Below, piece by piece: positions 20,353 to 33,574 of a stretch of DNA of 34,303 nt. How positions within the stretch are numbered: the stretch's first letter is position 1; each line of letters starts with the position of its first letter. The stretch lies in the NCBI GenBank assembly GCA_001953115.1, contig LSSL01007700.1, positions 1 through 34,303 of the forward strand, written 5' to 3'. The notes below the pieces were generated by a model. That model saw only the letters and a list, made by a program, of their open reading frames with translations. It was not told where the DNA came from and did no database searches. Position numbers and translations under genes: made by a program. This stretch comes from Smittium mucronatum. Taxonomy: Eukaryota; Kickxellomycota; Harpellomycetes; Harpellales; Legeriomycetaceae.

Positions 20353-21681
20353 TCAGTCCTTAACCTTAAAGTTTGTATTATATTGCTTCAAAAATCTTTT
20401 CAATAATATTAAAGGGACCAAAGAGGCAAAGTATGCCGCTGCTCCCAATATAATAATTGAGCTATAATCAACACGCTTTCCGACTTTTTGAAATATAACT
20501 CCTGTTGTAGGAAGACTCACTAAAATTGACATGCCCATAGCTAAATAAGACATGCCATTTATCTGACGAACTTTTTCATCCGGGTAATAATCTGCGACAA
20601 TCAATAATCCCAAGGAAAAGAAGGGAACTCCAAATATTCCGAACATTATATAGAAGGCCAAATATACTGAAAATCTATGAGATGAATACCACATACTCAA
20701 AAATATTATACCCGTAATTGCATGGAAAACTATCAATATGTTTACAGCTCCTAATCTCTTTGCATAGTGTCCACAAACAATCCTACTTATTGAAGAAAAG
20801 ACGCTGTACACCATGATCAAATTTGTTGAGGTTGTGGGTGATTTGCCAATATCAATAAGACTGGCAGGAAAATACAACACTATAACATTGAAACCAACCC
20901 GCAAAAGCATACCCACCAGGTATATCATGACAGCAGCTGGATCTTTCAAAGAAGAAAAATCAACCAACTTCTTGTCAGTGACCAACTCTTTCCTCGGTTT
21001 TAAAAGATATCCACTAACCCCGGTAAAAACGAAATATAAAATGGCTAAAACTCTAAAAGACCACTGTATATTCAAGGCCGAAACAGTTTTAGTAACAATA
21101 GGTACTAATATTAAAGCACCTGAGCTCCCCCCTGAAGCTACTACGCCTATAGCAAACCCCTTATATTTATCAAACCACAAGGCTGGAGCGGATAATGATA
21201 TGTTCATGATCAAAGATGATCCTAAACCATATATGACCCCCTGAGTAAGCACTAATTGCCATATCTGGGTACTGAATGAAGCCAGTATCAATCCTGCCGT
21301 TGCAATAATAGTTCCTATCAAACTGGCATTCCTCATCCCAAAAATCTTTACCAAGGGACCTGCTAGCAACCCTCCACTAAAGCTACATGTCACCGTCATG
21401 GTTGATATCCACGCAATCTTTTCCGCAGGCTCATCAACAAATAGAACTTTCAGATAATATGCTTGAAAAACTCCAAAGGCGTTGGGACCTCCAGAAGCTA
21501 GCAAAAGATTCACTGATGAGGCGGCCATTATTACCCAAGCATACCCTTTATCCAATGGTGGATATTCTCCCTCTGTCAGATCTGTGCGAACTTGACCTTT
21601 TTTGGAATTATGACTTATCGATCTTTCAACAAAACCATTTGGAACGTTCACTATCATATCTTCTCCGGGTAAAGCCGCCAT
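20353..21681 (-). CDS. Monocarboxylate-transporter-like permease (MFS, fungal Mch type)
   Basis: This intact, intronless frame of 442 residues is a membrane transporter, expected to move monocarboxylates or related organic solutes across the plasma or an organelle membrane; the substrate cannot be told from sequence. A hydrophilic N-terminus (1-43) precedes the family signature DKGYAWV (44-50), the counterpart of the DGGWGW box of MCT proteins. About 12 membrane segments follow, near 48-72, 88-112, 118-136, 141-164, 174-197, 208-227, 248-273, 284-304, 311-331, 336-363, 374-396 and 405-427, with a central loop at 228-247. WFDKYKGFAIGVVASGG (169-185) matches the second conserved MCT box before TM5. 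In TM8 Arg300 (SSISRIVCGHY) sits where mammalian MCT1 has its Arg, while the partner Asp appears to be Ser296. The start is favoured by GAAATGG context and by a normal family length; stop is TGA. A TATAAAA lies about 120 bases upstream (21801-21807), weak evidence in such AT-rich DNA. Confidence 0.92.
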   Translation of the reverse strand: MAALPGEDMIVNVPNGFVERSISHNSKKGQVRTDLTEGEYPPLDKGYAWVIMAASSVNLLLASGGPNAFGVFQAYYLKVLFVDEPAEKIAWISTMTVTCSFSGGLLAGPLVKIFGMRNASLIGTIIATAGLILASFSTQIWQLVLTQGVIYGLGSSLIMNISLSAPALWFDKYKGFAIGVVASGGSSGALILVPIVTKTVSALNIQWSFRVLAILYFVFTGVSGYLLKPRKELVTDKKLVDFSSLKDPAAVMIYLVGMLLRVGFNVIVLYFPASLIDIGKSPTTSTNLIMVYSVFSSISRIVCGHYAKRLGAVNILIVFHAITGIIFLSMWYSSHRFSVYLAFYIMFGIFGVPFFSLGLLIVADYYPDEKVRQINGMSYLAMGMSILVSLPTTGVIFQKVGKRVDYSSIIILGAAAYFASLVPLILLKRFLKQYNTNFKVKD

Positions 21682-22756
21682 TTCTATAATTTGACGGGTT
21701 TGAAAAAAATACCATTTGATAAAAAACCTGAATCATAAAAAGTAAAATAAATTCAGCTACACTTAACTCAAAACGGTAAACAAAAAAGTATAGTATTATA
21801 TTTTATAAAAAAAACTAGAAAAAGAGTGAAATTATAACTTTGTAAATTTTTTTGAACATTTGCAATCGTATATAAGTAGTTTTCTAAATTCTTTTCGGAT
21901 ACTATTTCTTATTATATATTAGTCAAATGTCTATTTAGCAACTTATAAAAAAGAATACTATTATTCCTTGAAAAAAAATGGTTATGATGTTTCAATAAGT
22001 CATCAAATTAATGGAATTTTTGTGGGAAAAAAAAGTAGTATTAACGGCTTTTGGAAATACCTCAATCAGTCTTTTTACTGTGATTTTGAATTAGTTTGCA
22101 TTTCTCAAATAGTAAATTGTGATATTAAATTTTCCTCACCGCTGAATTATCCTTATCGATAGCAAGTATTTTTATAAAGGTTCTTTCATGAGCTTTTATA
22201 TTTGTGCGCATCTAATTAAGGGGTGATACATATTAATTGATGTTTCACATTTTTATTTCAGGGGTTCTTATAACGCCCGGGCATTTTTTTAAAAACTTTA
22301 GACACTACCTATTGTTTGCGTAAGTAAAAGTACAGTAAAAAAACCCTCTATTTTGAGGTAAATCCACACCAGTTATGTTCCAATTTTTCTCATTGCATAA
22401 CCTAGTGACATAGAATCTTTGATATTTGTGAGCTGTTTTATCAATCAAAAACGATTCCTGTTTGCCCGGAAGCTAAACATTTATTTGATAAAAATGATAC
22501 TACGACCAAAATAAAATCTTCCATCTTGTTATCGAGTATTTCTCAAATATTTGTAAAATTGAATATATAAATTTTTATTTAAAGGATTTTTTTATTTTTT
22601 ATTTTTTATTTTTTACCTCGAAATGTTCATTTAAACACCTTTTTTTATGACATAACTTTATTTTTAGGTAACATAAGTAAAAAATAAACTAAAAAAACAT
22701 CAAAAAAACTAAAAAAATATCAAAAAAACAAAAAGACGTATAAAAAGGCTATATTA
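21682..22756. other. AT-rich upstream flank of the transporter, with short tandem runs
   Basis: It contains the presumed promoter region of the transporter, an ATTTTTT-unit run at about 22586-22615, and a 20-bp A-rich tandem unit (AAACTAAAAAAAxATCAAAA, two copies) at about 22687-22726. An open frame at 21968-22162 has no recognisable motif. No gene is called. Confidence 0.6.
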
Positions 22757-22983
22757 ATAACCACAACAATATCTTCTACTGGCCCATGGCTGCGTACCAA
22801 AGGGAAGCTAGAATAATATTTACTATATGATATATCCATCTGGCATAACTTCAAGCAGGCTGGGAGATTGAGGAGACAACATCCGTTAATTAATTTAGAC
22901 ATCAGAAAAATCAAATTCACTGAGATTGTTGACCTTTTTTTAGAGCTCATATCTAATGAATTAATAAAGTGTAGGCTCAAACT
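22757..22983. repeat. Second copy of the unknown repeat seen at 9-240
   Basis: It aligns in the same orientation with 9-240 through ordered blocks: ATAACxACAAxAATxTCTTCT (22757), GGCTGCGT (near 22788), CTTxAAGxAGGC (near 22848) and TxTAGGCTC (near 22970). The region between is diverged. Overlapping minus-strand (22720-23055) and plus-strand (22868-23065) frames of 65-111 codons span it. They read without stops but match no family I know, and the frame is not conserved in the copy at 9-240. Composition is richer in G and C than the flanks, as for the other mobile-element relics. Confidence 0.6.
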
Positions 22984-25900
22984 GTTTAGAATGAATTTTC
23001 TTGCCACGGATTTCCTAAAACAAGCTGATGATATCTGTAATTTTTTTTTGTTCACACAATATTGACTGTATGTGCAGGCAGTACAACAGACTGTACATAT
23101 TACAATACGGTTCTCCCTGCTATAGATTCGTCCTAATCTGATCCCTTTGCCACCGAATTGTTTTTAATAATTTAAATTGGCTTTTTGAAAAATAAAAAAT
23201 CCAATATCCTAACTTTTTTAAACAGTAGTGTCTTTGTACTTGAATGAATCGGCTCAAGTAAATTTAATCGATAAAATTTATATTTTTATCGCGGGATTAA
23301 ACAAATTGCATGAAACTTTATAAAAAATTGAGGATTATCCATTAGGTAAATAGTCAAATTTTTAGTCTGCATTAGTAAATTTATATCATAATATAAAACC
23401 AAAAATAAATATTTAACAATAGTTTGAAATTGTCAAGTCAAACGATTAGTTAGGATCATACGGTTATCAGGGAGTTTTATCTGTTAAATTCTGTACTTTT
23501 TCAATAATTGAGATATTTAATTGATTTTAAATTTATATGAATGAAGATAAGGCTTAAAAAAAATCAGAAAAAGATAATGGAAATGATTTTAGAAGCTGTT
23601 AATTTTTTTTTCAAATATTAATAATTTTTTAAGTTATGACTCTCATTTAATCCTGTTTAGTGTTTATTTAAATTCATTTTTTGAGTATTAAAAATAAGAA
23701 TCTCAGTACAAGCATTAACGAAAATCGACGGAAGAAGAATATTTATATCCAAATATCTTTTAAACTAGATTGATATTAATTTGTATTATATATATCATCG
23801 CTTTTCATATAAAGAGTGTAATATAAACATAATTTTGAATCTATCTATATTATTTAAATTCAATATTTGTGGGTAAAACTGCGAGACATACAGTATTTAA
23901 TACATTATCTGTTTATATTTACTAATGAGAAATTCTTTTTAAGCAAAACTTATTGTAAATTTTATCATGATAGTTTAAATGTAAAAATTCGCACGAATTC
24001 CTTTATGTGATAGATTGGTGTTAAGGTATTGATAAAATCATCAATAAATGTAAATATTCTGTTCAAATAAATTTAATTTTAACCAGAAACCATTTTGATT
24101 CAATAAAATAGGAATTTGGTCAAATAAAGTGAGGTGTTAAACATTTGCTTGTATATTTAACAAGTGCAAATCAAAAATCGAATTTGAAATTGAATTTTTC
24201 TGAAGAAAAAAATAATAAATATCATGAAATTTGATTCATCTTAAAGAATGTGTAAAATTATGTCTACAATCACCTGAAAGTGGGGTATAAATCGATAAAT
24301 ATGTCATAATTGAACATCTATAAAGCCTTTTGGTATACTGACACTAACCATTAAAAACCGGGATATAAAATAACTACTAGCTAAAATAATGAATTCATTA
24401 AAATACACCTTTTTAAAAAATAAACTAATTTAAAATTTAAAAAAATATTCCAAAAAAGCAGTTGAAATTTTTTATAGTTTACTTTAAAATAGGTCTCAAG
24501 TCTCATCATTCTTGATAAACCATATTATTTCTTGGGATGGTTCTAATATATAGATCAATCTATAAATTTAGTTCCAAAATATATTAAGTAGAAAAAACAG
24601 TTCTTTTCCTCATAAACTAATTAATTTTTTCTATAAATCTAGGAAGGTGTATAATATAATTACATTTGATTATTTGATTTATAAATCTTTCACTATATAG
24701 CATAGTTGTATTTTCAAATTCAAAGATGGGAATCGGCCAATATTTTTAAAGTTTTGTTATAAAGACAAAAATGTCTTTAGAACTTTATAAATAATAAATC
24801 TACTTTAAAAAAGCACAAAAATTCAGGTTTCCGATTTGCTTAACATCTAATTGTGTACAATAAATATACCATCAAACTATATTTTATATACATAAATACT
24901 CGAAGGTTTTTTAAAGGTTAGTCAGTTAAAACTGGGGAAAAAGCCAAAAATTACAAAAAAAAAAAAACTGAGCCCAATGTCTTTGGATTTATTAATAGAA
25001 GTTGCTTAACCAGATTTATTCCAAAAAAGAAACATTAGCCAAGCAAATTGGGTGGAAAAAAATTACATCATACAATATCAAAAAATAAAAGACTAGGTTT
25101 GTCGAAAAAATATGAGGCTTTATGAATTTTAGAATATTTAATTAGAAAGAAAAATTACCGAAAAAAATGCAAGCGTAAGTGGATTATAATTTAAACTTGA
25201 ATTAAACTTATTTAAAAATTTAATGAAATTTATATGAAATTCGATAAAATGTATTGTAAAAACTCATCACAATCCATATATTTTTTGAAGGGAATAATAA
25301 AAGAATGATGTTTATTTATTAAGTTTAACAAATGTTTAAGTATTGTAATAAAATGTAATAAAATGTAATGATGTGACATAAATCAAAATGTTGCTATCTC
25401 ACCTTAAAACAGCAGCTTATGGACTGAAGACTACATTTTTATGATATATGACAAGTTTTTCGAAATAGAATTGTTAAGATAAAATTTTAATTTTTAAAAA
25501 AAATCATTACTGCTTTTTTCTGTTTAAAGGAATTAAATTTATAAATCTACAAGCGCTGATCGATGGGCAAAAAAATATTATCTAGCCCAAATTTAGTGAA
25601 CACAAAAATAGTATTTTTCACAAGTAGAAATATACCATTCTTTTATCGCAAGCCACAAGACCACCACAAAAATTTCCAATTTTGGGTCTAAAAAAAGTAC
25701 CCCCTATCCTAAATGGCCATACACTTTGGATCTTTAATAATTTCAAATTATTGTATGGTGGTAGTTAATATACAGAAAATATTGAATTTTAATAGAAAAA
25801 TTATTTCCATTAGTTTATTTTTTATACTTTTGTTTGTTTTTGAATGGATCCCATAATAAAATTTGCCATATATACTTGGAAGTGGTTTCGAATTCAATAC

Positions 25901-28900
25901 CAGTTATATGGATGGGAATCGTAATTGATATTAATTTTACAAAGGAATGATATAAAGAGCAAAGAATCAGAGGGTTGGATAAAATCTGGGATAAAAACTT
26001 GATCTCATTATAATTATACTGCATTTTAGAAAAAAATAACAAATATAAGTAAAACCGTAGTTTTTGATAAGAGAAAAAAAGGAAATGCATTTTAAAAGAA
26101 AATGGCATTAAGAAAAAGTACTTTTGAAATATAACGTAACATGCAATTAAATTTCAAATTCGATATGAAAAATTTAAGATAAGATTGCTATCCAAATATT
26201 CTCTATATAAAGATATAAAAACCATTATAAAAAGCACCCGAATACCATTATTAACCAATGCATACTTTTCTGAGCGCTAAAAAATGTATGGCAAACTTTA
26301 TATCAGATCATGCTAAAAAAAAACTTTATATTAACCAGAATACTAGCTCGAATACTACCTTTCATTTTTTTTCAGGATTTAAAAAATAAATTTCACGAAA
26401 TTTTAGCTCTCATAGTATTAAATTTTATTGGTATCATCTATTGCTAATTTAATCATACTATTTTTTTCTTACTGATTCTCAAAAAAACTTTTAGTATAAA
26501 AATTATAAATATAAATATAAATATAAAAAGCTTAAAAAACATAAAAAATAATGTCGATAAAAAAAAACACTTAAATTACCCAAAAAAGTTTAATCTATCA
26601 AGAGGACTAAGATTCTCAAGATAGTTATGGAGACTCTATAGTATTAAGGAAGAGGGGGATTGTTGAAACTGACATCCTTCAACTTATATAAATAATAAAA
26701 AGTCACGAATTTTTATCGAGAAAATTTTTAACGAGCGGAAAATTGATCTTTAAATGATAAAAAATAATTCGAAAGTTGAAACCCCCAAAAAAATCTCAAA
26801 AAATAAAATAGGATAAATAAATAGCTCAATATCAGCAATTATGGTTGCAAATGGATTTATGTTATTATATCTTTGGAATATTTAAATATTTTTTCGTTTT
26901 ATTGTGTCTGTAAAAAAAAAATTTGAATAAAAATTAAACCTAAAGCTAATTGAAAGAAAATGCCGCCAATAGTATAAAAATTTAAATAGAAACATGAAGT
27001 ATTTACTTTTTTAAAAAGTGAATTAAATCTCTATATTCTTTGAAAATTAAAATAAATTGAACAAAAACTTAATTATTTGTGTGATAATAAAAGAGGTTTT
27101 TCATAAAAAATGACATCTAAATTTTTAAATTAAAATGTGAAAATTTCATAAACTCTTCAGTATACTTATCATTAATTTTTTGTAGAATTATGAAAAATAT
27201 GAACCTCGTTTTAATGGTGGTTTTTTATCAAAAATAACACATCAATATGGATTAAAAAAATTAAGATGAAATTTTTTTTACTAAGATTTCTAATCACAAT
27301 GAAGAAACCAATCCATCTAAAAAATATTTATAATAGGTTTTTCAAAAAAAATCATCTGGAAAATATATCTCAAACCAAAAAAAGAACAAAAAAAAGACCT
27401 AAAAATCATAATTTAACTGTATCAAGTTTCAATATAGTAAAATCACAAAATGATAAGATTATTTTTTGTCTCAGGAGATGTTTTTAAATTACTATAAACT
27501 GTTTTTGGAACAAAAAATGTGGGAAAAGGATTGATTTACATAAATAAAATATAATTATAAGTATAAATAAAATACTGAAATATAGGAATATCTTTTGTAT
27601 TATATAATCAATTGGAATTATTATGATATATGACTATAAATCAACATTTATTTAGAGAATTTTAAATCAACAAGACTCGATTTTATTCAAAAAAAAATAA
27701 AAGAAAGCAAATATACTTTACATATATTTAAGCGAAACCCTGTGTAAATTCTATATAAATTCTTTACATGATTTTTTTAAAGAATTTTTTATTGAAGGAG
27801 ATTAACCTGCTGATAAATAAAAATTTAGACAACGATTTATAAGAATATAATTAAATTATTAAAAGGAAAAAAATTTTAACCGTGTGAGCTGAAAGAGAAA
27901 ATAATAAATTTTTTATCAATTTACACCTGAATTTTATTTCTGATAAAAAACCCCAGAACTTAACCATATATTAACTTGTATAAAATTTAAATTTAAATAA
28001 AATAGTTAAAAATTGGTTAAAATTAAATTGATGATGCTTATTTTTAGAGCAAATTTTGGAGAACGGATATATATCTGAAAAAACCTTACATAAAATTTAA
28101 ATTTAATTAAAAAAATAAATGGTGAAAGAAAAAAATAATGGAATTATTAAAATATTTAATATTATTGAATAAAAAAGATCCACTAACCAGCCCTTATCAT
28201 AAAATAAGAGAAAAAATTCAGTAATTTACGTAAAAAAACCCCTATAAAAAAATATTAATAATGAATTTAATCTTGTCAAATTTTTTAATTATAGACAAAA
28301 TATACATAAAGTACTGAAATTTGAGTTTCAAGTAAATAAAAATGAAATAGAAACTACCTATTATAAAATCAAAAATTATTTATAAGAAAATCGATTTGCA
28401 AATAAATAGAATAATGTTATGTGTAACATTTTTACCAATATATATATAATGAAATTTATTGGCATAAAAAGGAATAATATGGATTAGAAAAAATGAAAAA
28501 AAATGAGAACTATAACAAAATTTCTGGATAAACTATTTTAAAAAAATCAAATTTTAATATCGGTATAATAAAATCGCCTGAAATTTTATGTATCGTATCA
28601 GCTCAAGGAAAATAAGACAACATAAAATTCTAATGTGTATAAATGAAATTTACTGTTAAATAAATCATATATTTTTCTTCTACTTCCAATTAATAATCCC
28701 TTTTTTTTAGTTTTATAAAAATATAATGGATAATTTTTATAAAGAGGTAAAAAATTTTAATTATCAGTAATTATCTGATTTATGAAATTCAATGATAAAA
28801 GAATGAAAAATAATATAAATACCCAAAATTGATTATTCAACTCTCTCTAAAAAATGGAATTTCTAAACGCTTTCTCTATTGTATCCAAAATATTTTTCTA

Positions 28901-31900
28901 ATAAAAAGATTATAAATTTTACGAAAAATTTAAAGGCCATACATTTGAAATGTTTTTGTTAATTTTTATTGATTATTTAGTTGAAATTTTTTTTTTACTC
29001 AAAATAAACTCACTAGATGGCAATCTTGATCTTTAATTTTGATAATATATTATCTTATAGAATATTTTTATAAAATATTTATAAACTGATTTTTTTTTAT
29101 ACTGGAAATTTATTTTAAAGATAATAAAAATTTCTAAAAAAAAAATTAAAAAGTTTTAAAAAAAGTGAAGATTTTTGTAAAAAAAAATTCACGCAACTCC
29201 CCTCTGCACTTTTAGCAGCTCCATATTTCGATTAAATTGGCTCAGGGGATAAAAGCTAACTGATTTCAATTTAGAATCCAACGATAATATGTATTATTTC
29301 CTTAGTGGTTGAAGTTAAATAGTACAATATTATTTCAAATTGGCCCTAATATATTCTCTAACATATGATCTGAAAAGAATGTGGAAAAAGGTTTGAAAAT
29401 TAAAAAATATTTATCTTTAAAAATATTTATTCTAGTGTTAGTTTTTCAGATTACAAAGATAGATTAAATGAGCAGAATTTAAATTAACTTTTTAAAAAGA
29501 TAGAATTTAATTGGGTTAAAAAGATATTCATAACCCGGAACAAAAAATAACATGTATAGAGAATTATGCTATCAAAAAAAAAACTATCTGAAATGCGGGT
29601 TATATTTTGCTCATTTTTTTTTTTTGAAAGATATTTTTATGGAAATTTTGCGATATTTATAGAGTATTCGATGTGAGAAAAGGTTTGAACTCCAATTTAA
29701 AATTTTATAGTGAGATTCAGATTATATAAAATAGACTATCAGTAAATTTTATACTTAATACTGAATAACAATAAAAATACCATTTATTAGAAAATAAATT
29801 TACACTATTTTGCATATATAAAATTTTATACGCATAATCTTAATACTAATCTTATAAAATATCAATTTTTTTATTAAAAAAAATCATTACCATTAGTTTA
29901 TACTGAATCAAACTACAGATAGTGTTGTATATTTAAAAAATCTCACAATTCATGAAAAAATCTACTTTAAAAAATACAAAATATTAATATCTTCCACAGA
30001 AAAGTTTAATATTTGTCTAAAACGCTCAAAAATATGATAAAATTTCTATTAAAATAATTCTGATAAATTTTAACAAGCTTAATATATAAAAAAATCCTTT
30101 TAAAATAGTTTATAAAAATCTGTTAACATTTTTTTAACACTAAATTATGGAAAAAACGTAATAAATAATCTAATAAAGAGTTTACCATAAATAAAATTCC
30201 ATTAAAGCCAAAATTTAATTTAATTATAAGCTATTCCTGGCTTCATGAAGCTGGATAGAGACTAACATACTTTATATTATTCCAATAATAATTTATCTGC
30301 TCTCCGAGTAAATCCCGAAAGTTCTTCAAATTGTGACTTTTAATCATCATCTATATTTATATCTCATAATTGATCTACCAATAAAAGATATATCAAGGGT
30401 TTCCGTTAATTTAAGAGAATAAAGGGTGTTTTAATATATAATAATCTAAAGATATTTCTTTAGAAGTGAATATAATAAAGGAGTATATGGAAGGTTAATT
30501 TCAAAGAGGATATTATTTATGAATACAATCACGATTTCAGTATAACATGAATATTTTTTGGGTATAATTAAATTATCTGAAAAAAACATAACAAGAAATG
30601 GAAACAGAAGAGATTATGTATTTTCCAATCAACAAATACTTGAGTTATATATAGATGGATATATATATTTCTTTTATAATCCCTAAAAACGTTCCAATGT
30701 TAATACAGGTCAACATAAATCACAATCAGAGATTGTCTTAGGTTAGAATTATTTTAGAAACTACTATTGTGGGCTAAAAATGTTTTTGGGAGTGTCAAGG
30801 AATAAAAAAGAACATAATTAGGTCCTCACAAAAATTTTATTGATACATTTTTATGAATGATGAATTTTAAAAAAATTAGAAAACTTATAATTAACTAGGT
30901 ATATAACTTTTTTTCTATATTTATCTGATATATGTTCAGTATTTTTTTTATCAATTTTTATTTAATAAAAATTATTTATTATTAGACTAAGTTTAAACTA
31001 TTTCAAAGTTTATCCTATATATAGAATTAATTTAATACTCCATAATCACATCTATTGTAAAACATTATAGATTCTCTTTATTATAACAAAAAAATTAACT
31101 GAGTTATATAAGCGAAATATAAAAGTAGCAATAGGATAAAATTTGAGGTATATGTGTTAAATATGTTTTTATGTAAAAATATAATAATCTTTAAATTATT
31201 TATCATGAATAAAGTATTTAATTTTAATGAAAAAAATTAACAGTCGAAATTAAACCTTTAAATTATTTAGTCTCGATTTCAGTTTAAGCTTTTTAATTAA
31301 ATGGTTTTATCTTGTTTACTTAAGAAATTCTGATTTATTTATAAGGCAATTTTTAAAGTTAATATAACTTCAAATATACAAAAGGTAAATTATATTGGAA
31401 ATTTTATGTTAAAATAACAAATTTCAAATCAATTATAAAAACTTTGATAATTTAATTGTGGGAATATTAATCCTAATAATGGGTTTATTTCTAAAAATTT
31501 ATGATCAAATTATTTATTTGACCAATTTACACTTTTACCAACAATTTTTTTAGATTTTTAAAAAATTCGAAAGAACGAAATTTATTCAGGCATGTTTTTT
31601 ATGATCGAATGCAAAGTGATAATTAAATTTATGACTCGATTTTTTTTTTTCGAGTATTTAACATAATTTAAATTTAAAGAAAAAAGAATTAAATATTCTC
31701 CTATAAGGAATCGAAAGAAATTTTAGTGTCAATTGTCTTTATCCAACTGTTTAAATCCTTGGTAGCCTTTTTTCAACTGTTGGCTAACCAATTTTAAATT
31801 TTATAAGTTTTTAAATTTTATTTTTCTTATTTTTGAGTTTGAATAATACCTTTGCGAACTTAATAAAGCTTTGGTAGAAGATCATAGTGAAAATGAAAGA

Positions 31901-33574
31901 GTTATGGCGAATTTCTTTATCTAAAAACCAATTTAAAAATATAAACTATCGGTTTTATTGTTTTTCTAAGATTAAATTGCTAGTTCTGTGTTAAAAATTA
32001 AAAATTAAATTTTTTATATACACTAATATAAAAATCTAATTAAAAGTGTTTTTCTAAAATGAGCCAAATTAACATTTTCCAGAGTTTATTTCTAAATATT
32101 ACATTCAAAAAAAAAAAAAATGGCATCAATATTTGTCAATAATTTTGCACAATATGTTTATGACTATTTTAAAAATATATTAAAATATCAGGAAATAAAA
32201 ATTTCTTAGTTAATCGAAAATAATAGGATTATTATAATGAGCGATTGAATTAATAAATATTACTAATTTTATTTATTTGGTTAAGAATCAAAATTTACAC
32301 ATCGGTATAACTTTATACTCAAATAATTGCTTGTTTTTATAATTTAACTCCATAAAAAAATTTTATTACGATAAATCCTCCATTTTAATTTTTCATGTTA
32401 GATTTGTAATCCGAGAAAAAATCTGATAATGTTTTTTAAAAATTTTAAAGATAACTTTTTTTAAATGTTGTTTTCCATAATTTCTGTCCAAAAATAATGA
32501 TAATTTTTTTTTTCATAGGATAAAATATTATAATTTATATTTATTCCCCTTCCTGAGCATTTATTATTTATTTATTTATTTATTCAAAATTTTATGTAAA
32601 GGATTTAAAAAAATTTAAAATAATAAAAATTCTCGATTTAATTAGATCGGACGTTTTTTATTATTATTTTATTTTGGTATTTAAATCTAAAACTTATGAA
32701 AATCAGTCAAAAAATACATCTACAAAAATTAAATCTTAATTTATTATATTAATAAAACGGATCAATTTTAGATATAATTTGGGGTTTCCTCTATAAAAAA
32801 CCTTTTATTATATAAGATAGTTAAGTGTTATATTTTTTAATATATTTTAAAGAAGCTTATATTAATAATTCAAATTTTAATATGCAATTCCTACCGCTAT
32901 GATTGTCTGATTTTTAAAAAGATTGAATTCTAAATATAGTTTTTTAGAAAAAAATCTGAATTTATTTTCCAAAGATAAGAGATATTATTAGTTTATTTTT
33001 TGATGTTTAAATAAAATGGAATTAGTTTCATTTCTTTTGGAGATTGAGGTCTCCACATTATCATGCCGAAATATCAATATATATCAAAATATTTTTTTGT
33101 AATACTTGATTTAAGTTATAATAAAAACAATTTAATATTCAAATTTAATTTAGTTTGGAAATATGTTGATACTAAATAAAATTTCCAATTTCCAATTTCT
33201 GTCCCAAAAAAAAAAATACCTTTAAACAAAAAAATTATTCTTTTCATGATTTAAAGCCTATTTTTTTTCTATAATCGGGATTACTTTTATCAAGATTGGG
33301 TATTAATTTCTTATTATTAAAAAAATTCATTGTGTTAACACCTTCAACTATTTTAAATATAACAAAATAGTTGGTATTTGAATTTTAATAAATAAATGTT
33401 TTTGTATTTTGAAAAAAAATAAAAATCTTGGGAATAATAGACATCTTGTAAAAATGTTATAATTTTTATCTTTTATTTAATAAAAAAAGAATTTTTATAA
33501 AAGTTATTTTAAAAATCAATATAGATACGCAAGAAAATTATAAAAAATTTATAAAAATTTGAATATTGAGAAAA
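22984..33574. other. Long AT-rich gene desert
   Basis: About 10.6 kb of A/T-dominated DNA with long A and T homopolymers and short tandem repeats: GTAATAAAAT units near 25344-25370, ATAAAT units near 26505-26527 and ATTT units near 32563-32584. Open frames such as 25815-26108 (minus) and 27266-27487 (plus) are Lys-, Phe- and Ile-rich and look like chance. A small GC-richer patch at about 29185-29350 has no continuous frame. A single stretch at 31846-31859 (TACCTTTGCGAA) resembles the DIRS leader, but too little surrounds it to call a fragment. Confidence 0.65.

Noticed and set aside
20813..21244. 143-codon open frame on the plus strand inside the transporter
   Set aside because: It is antisense to the well-supported permease gene, has no family motif, and is explained by the coding constraint of the opposite strand. 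The same holds for 21387-21689.
31846..31859. Short match to the DIRS leader (TACCTTTGCGAA)
   Set aside because: The match does not extend beyond about a dozen bases and no terminal repeat is nearby, so it cannot be called a fragment.
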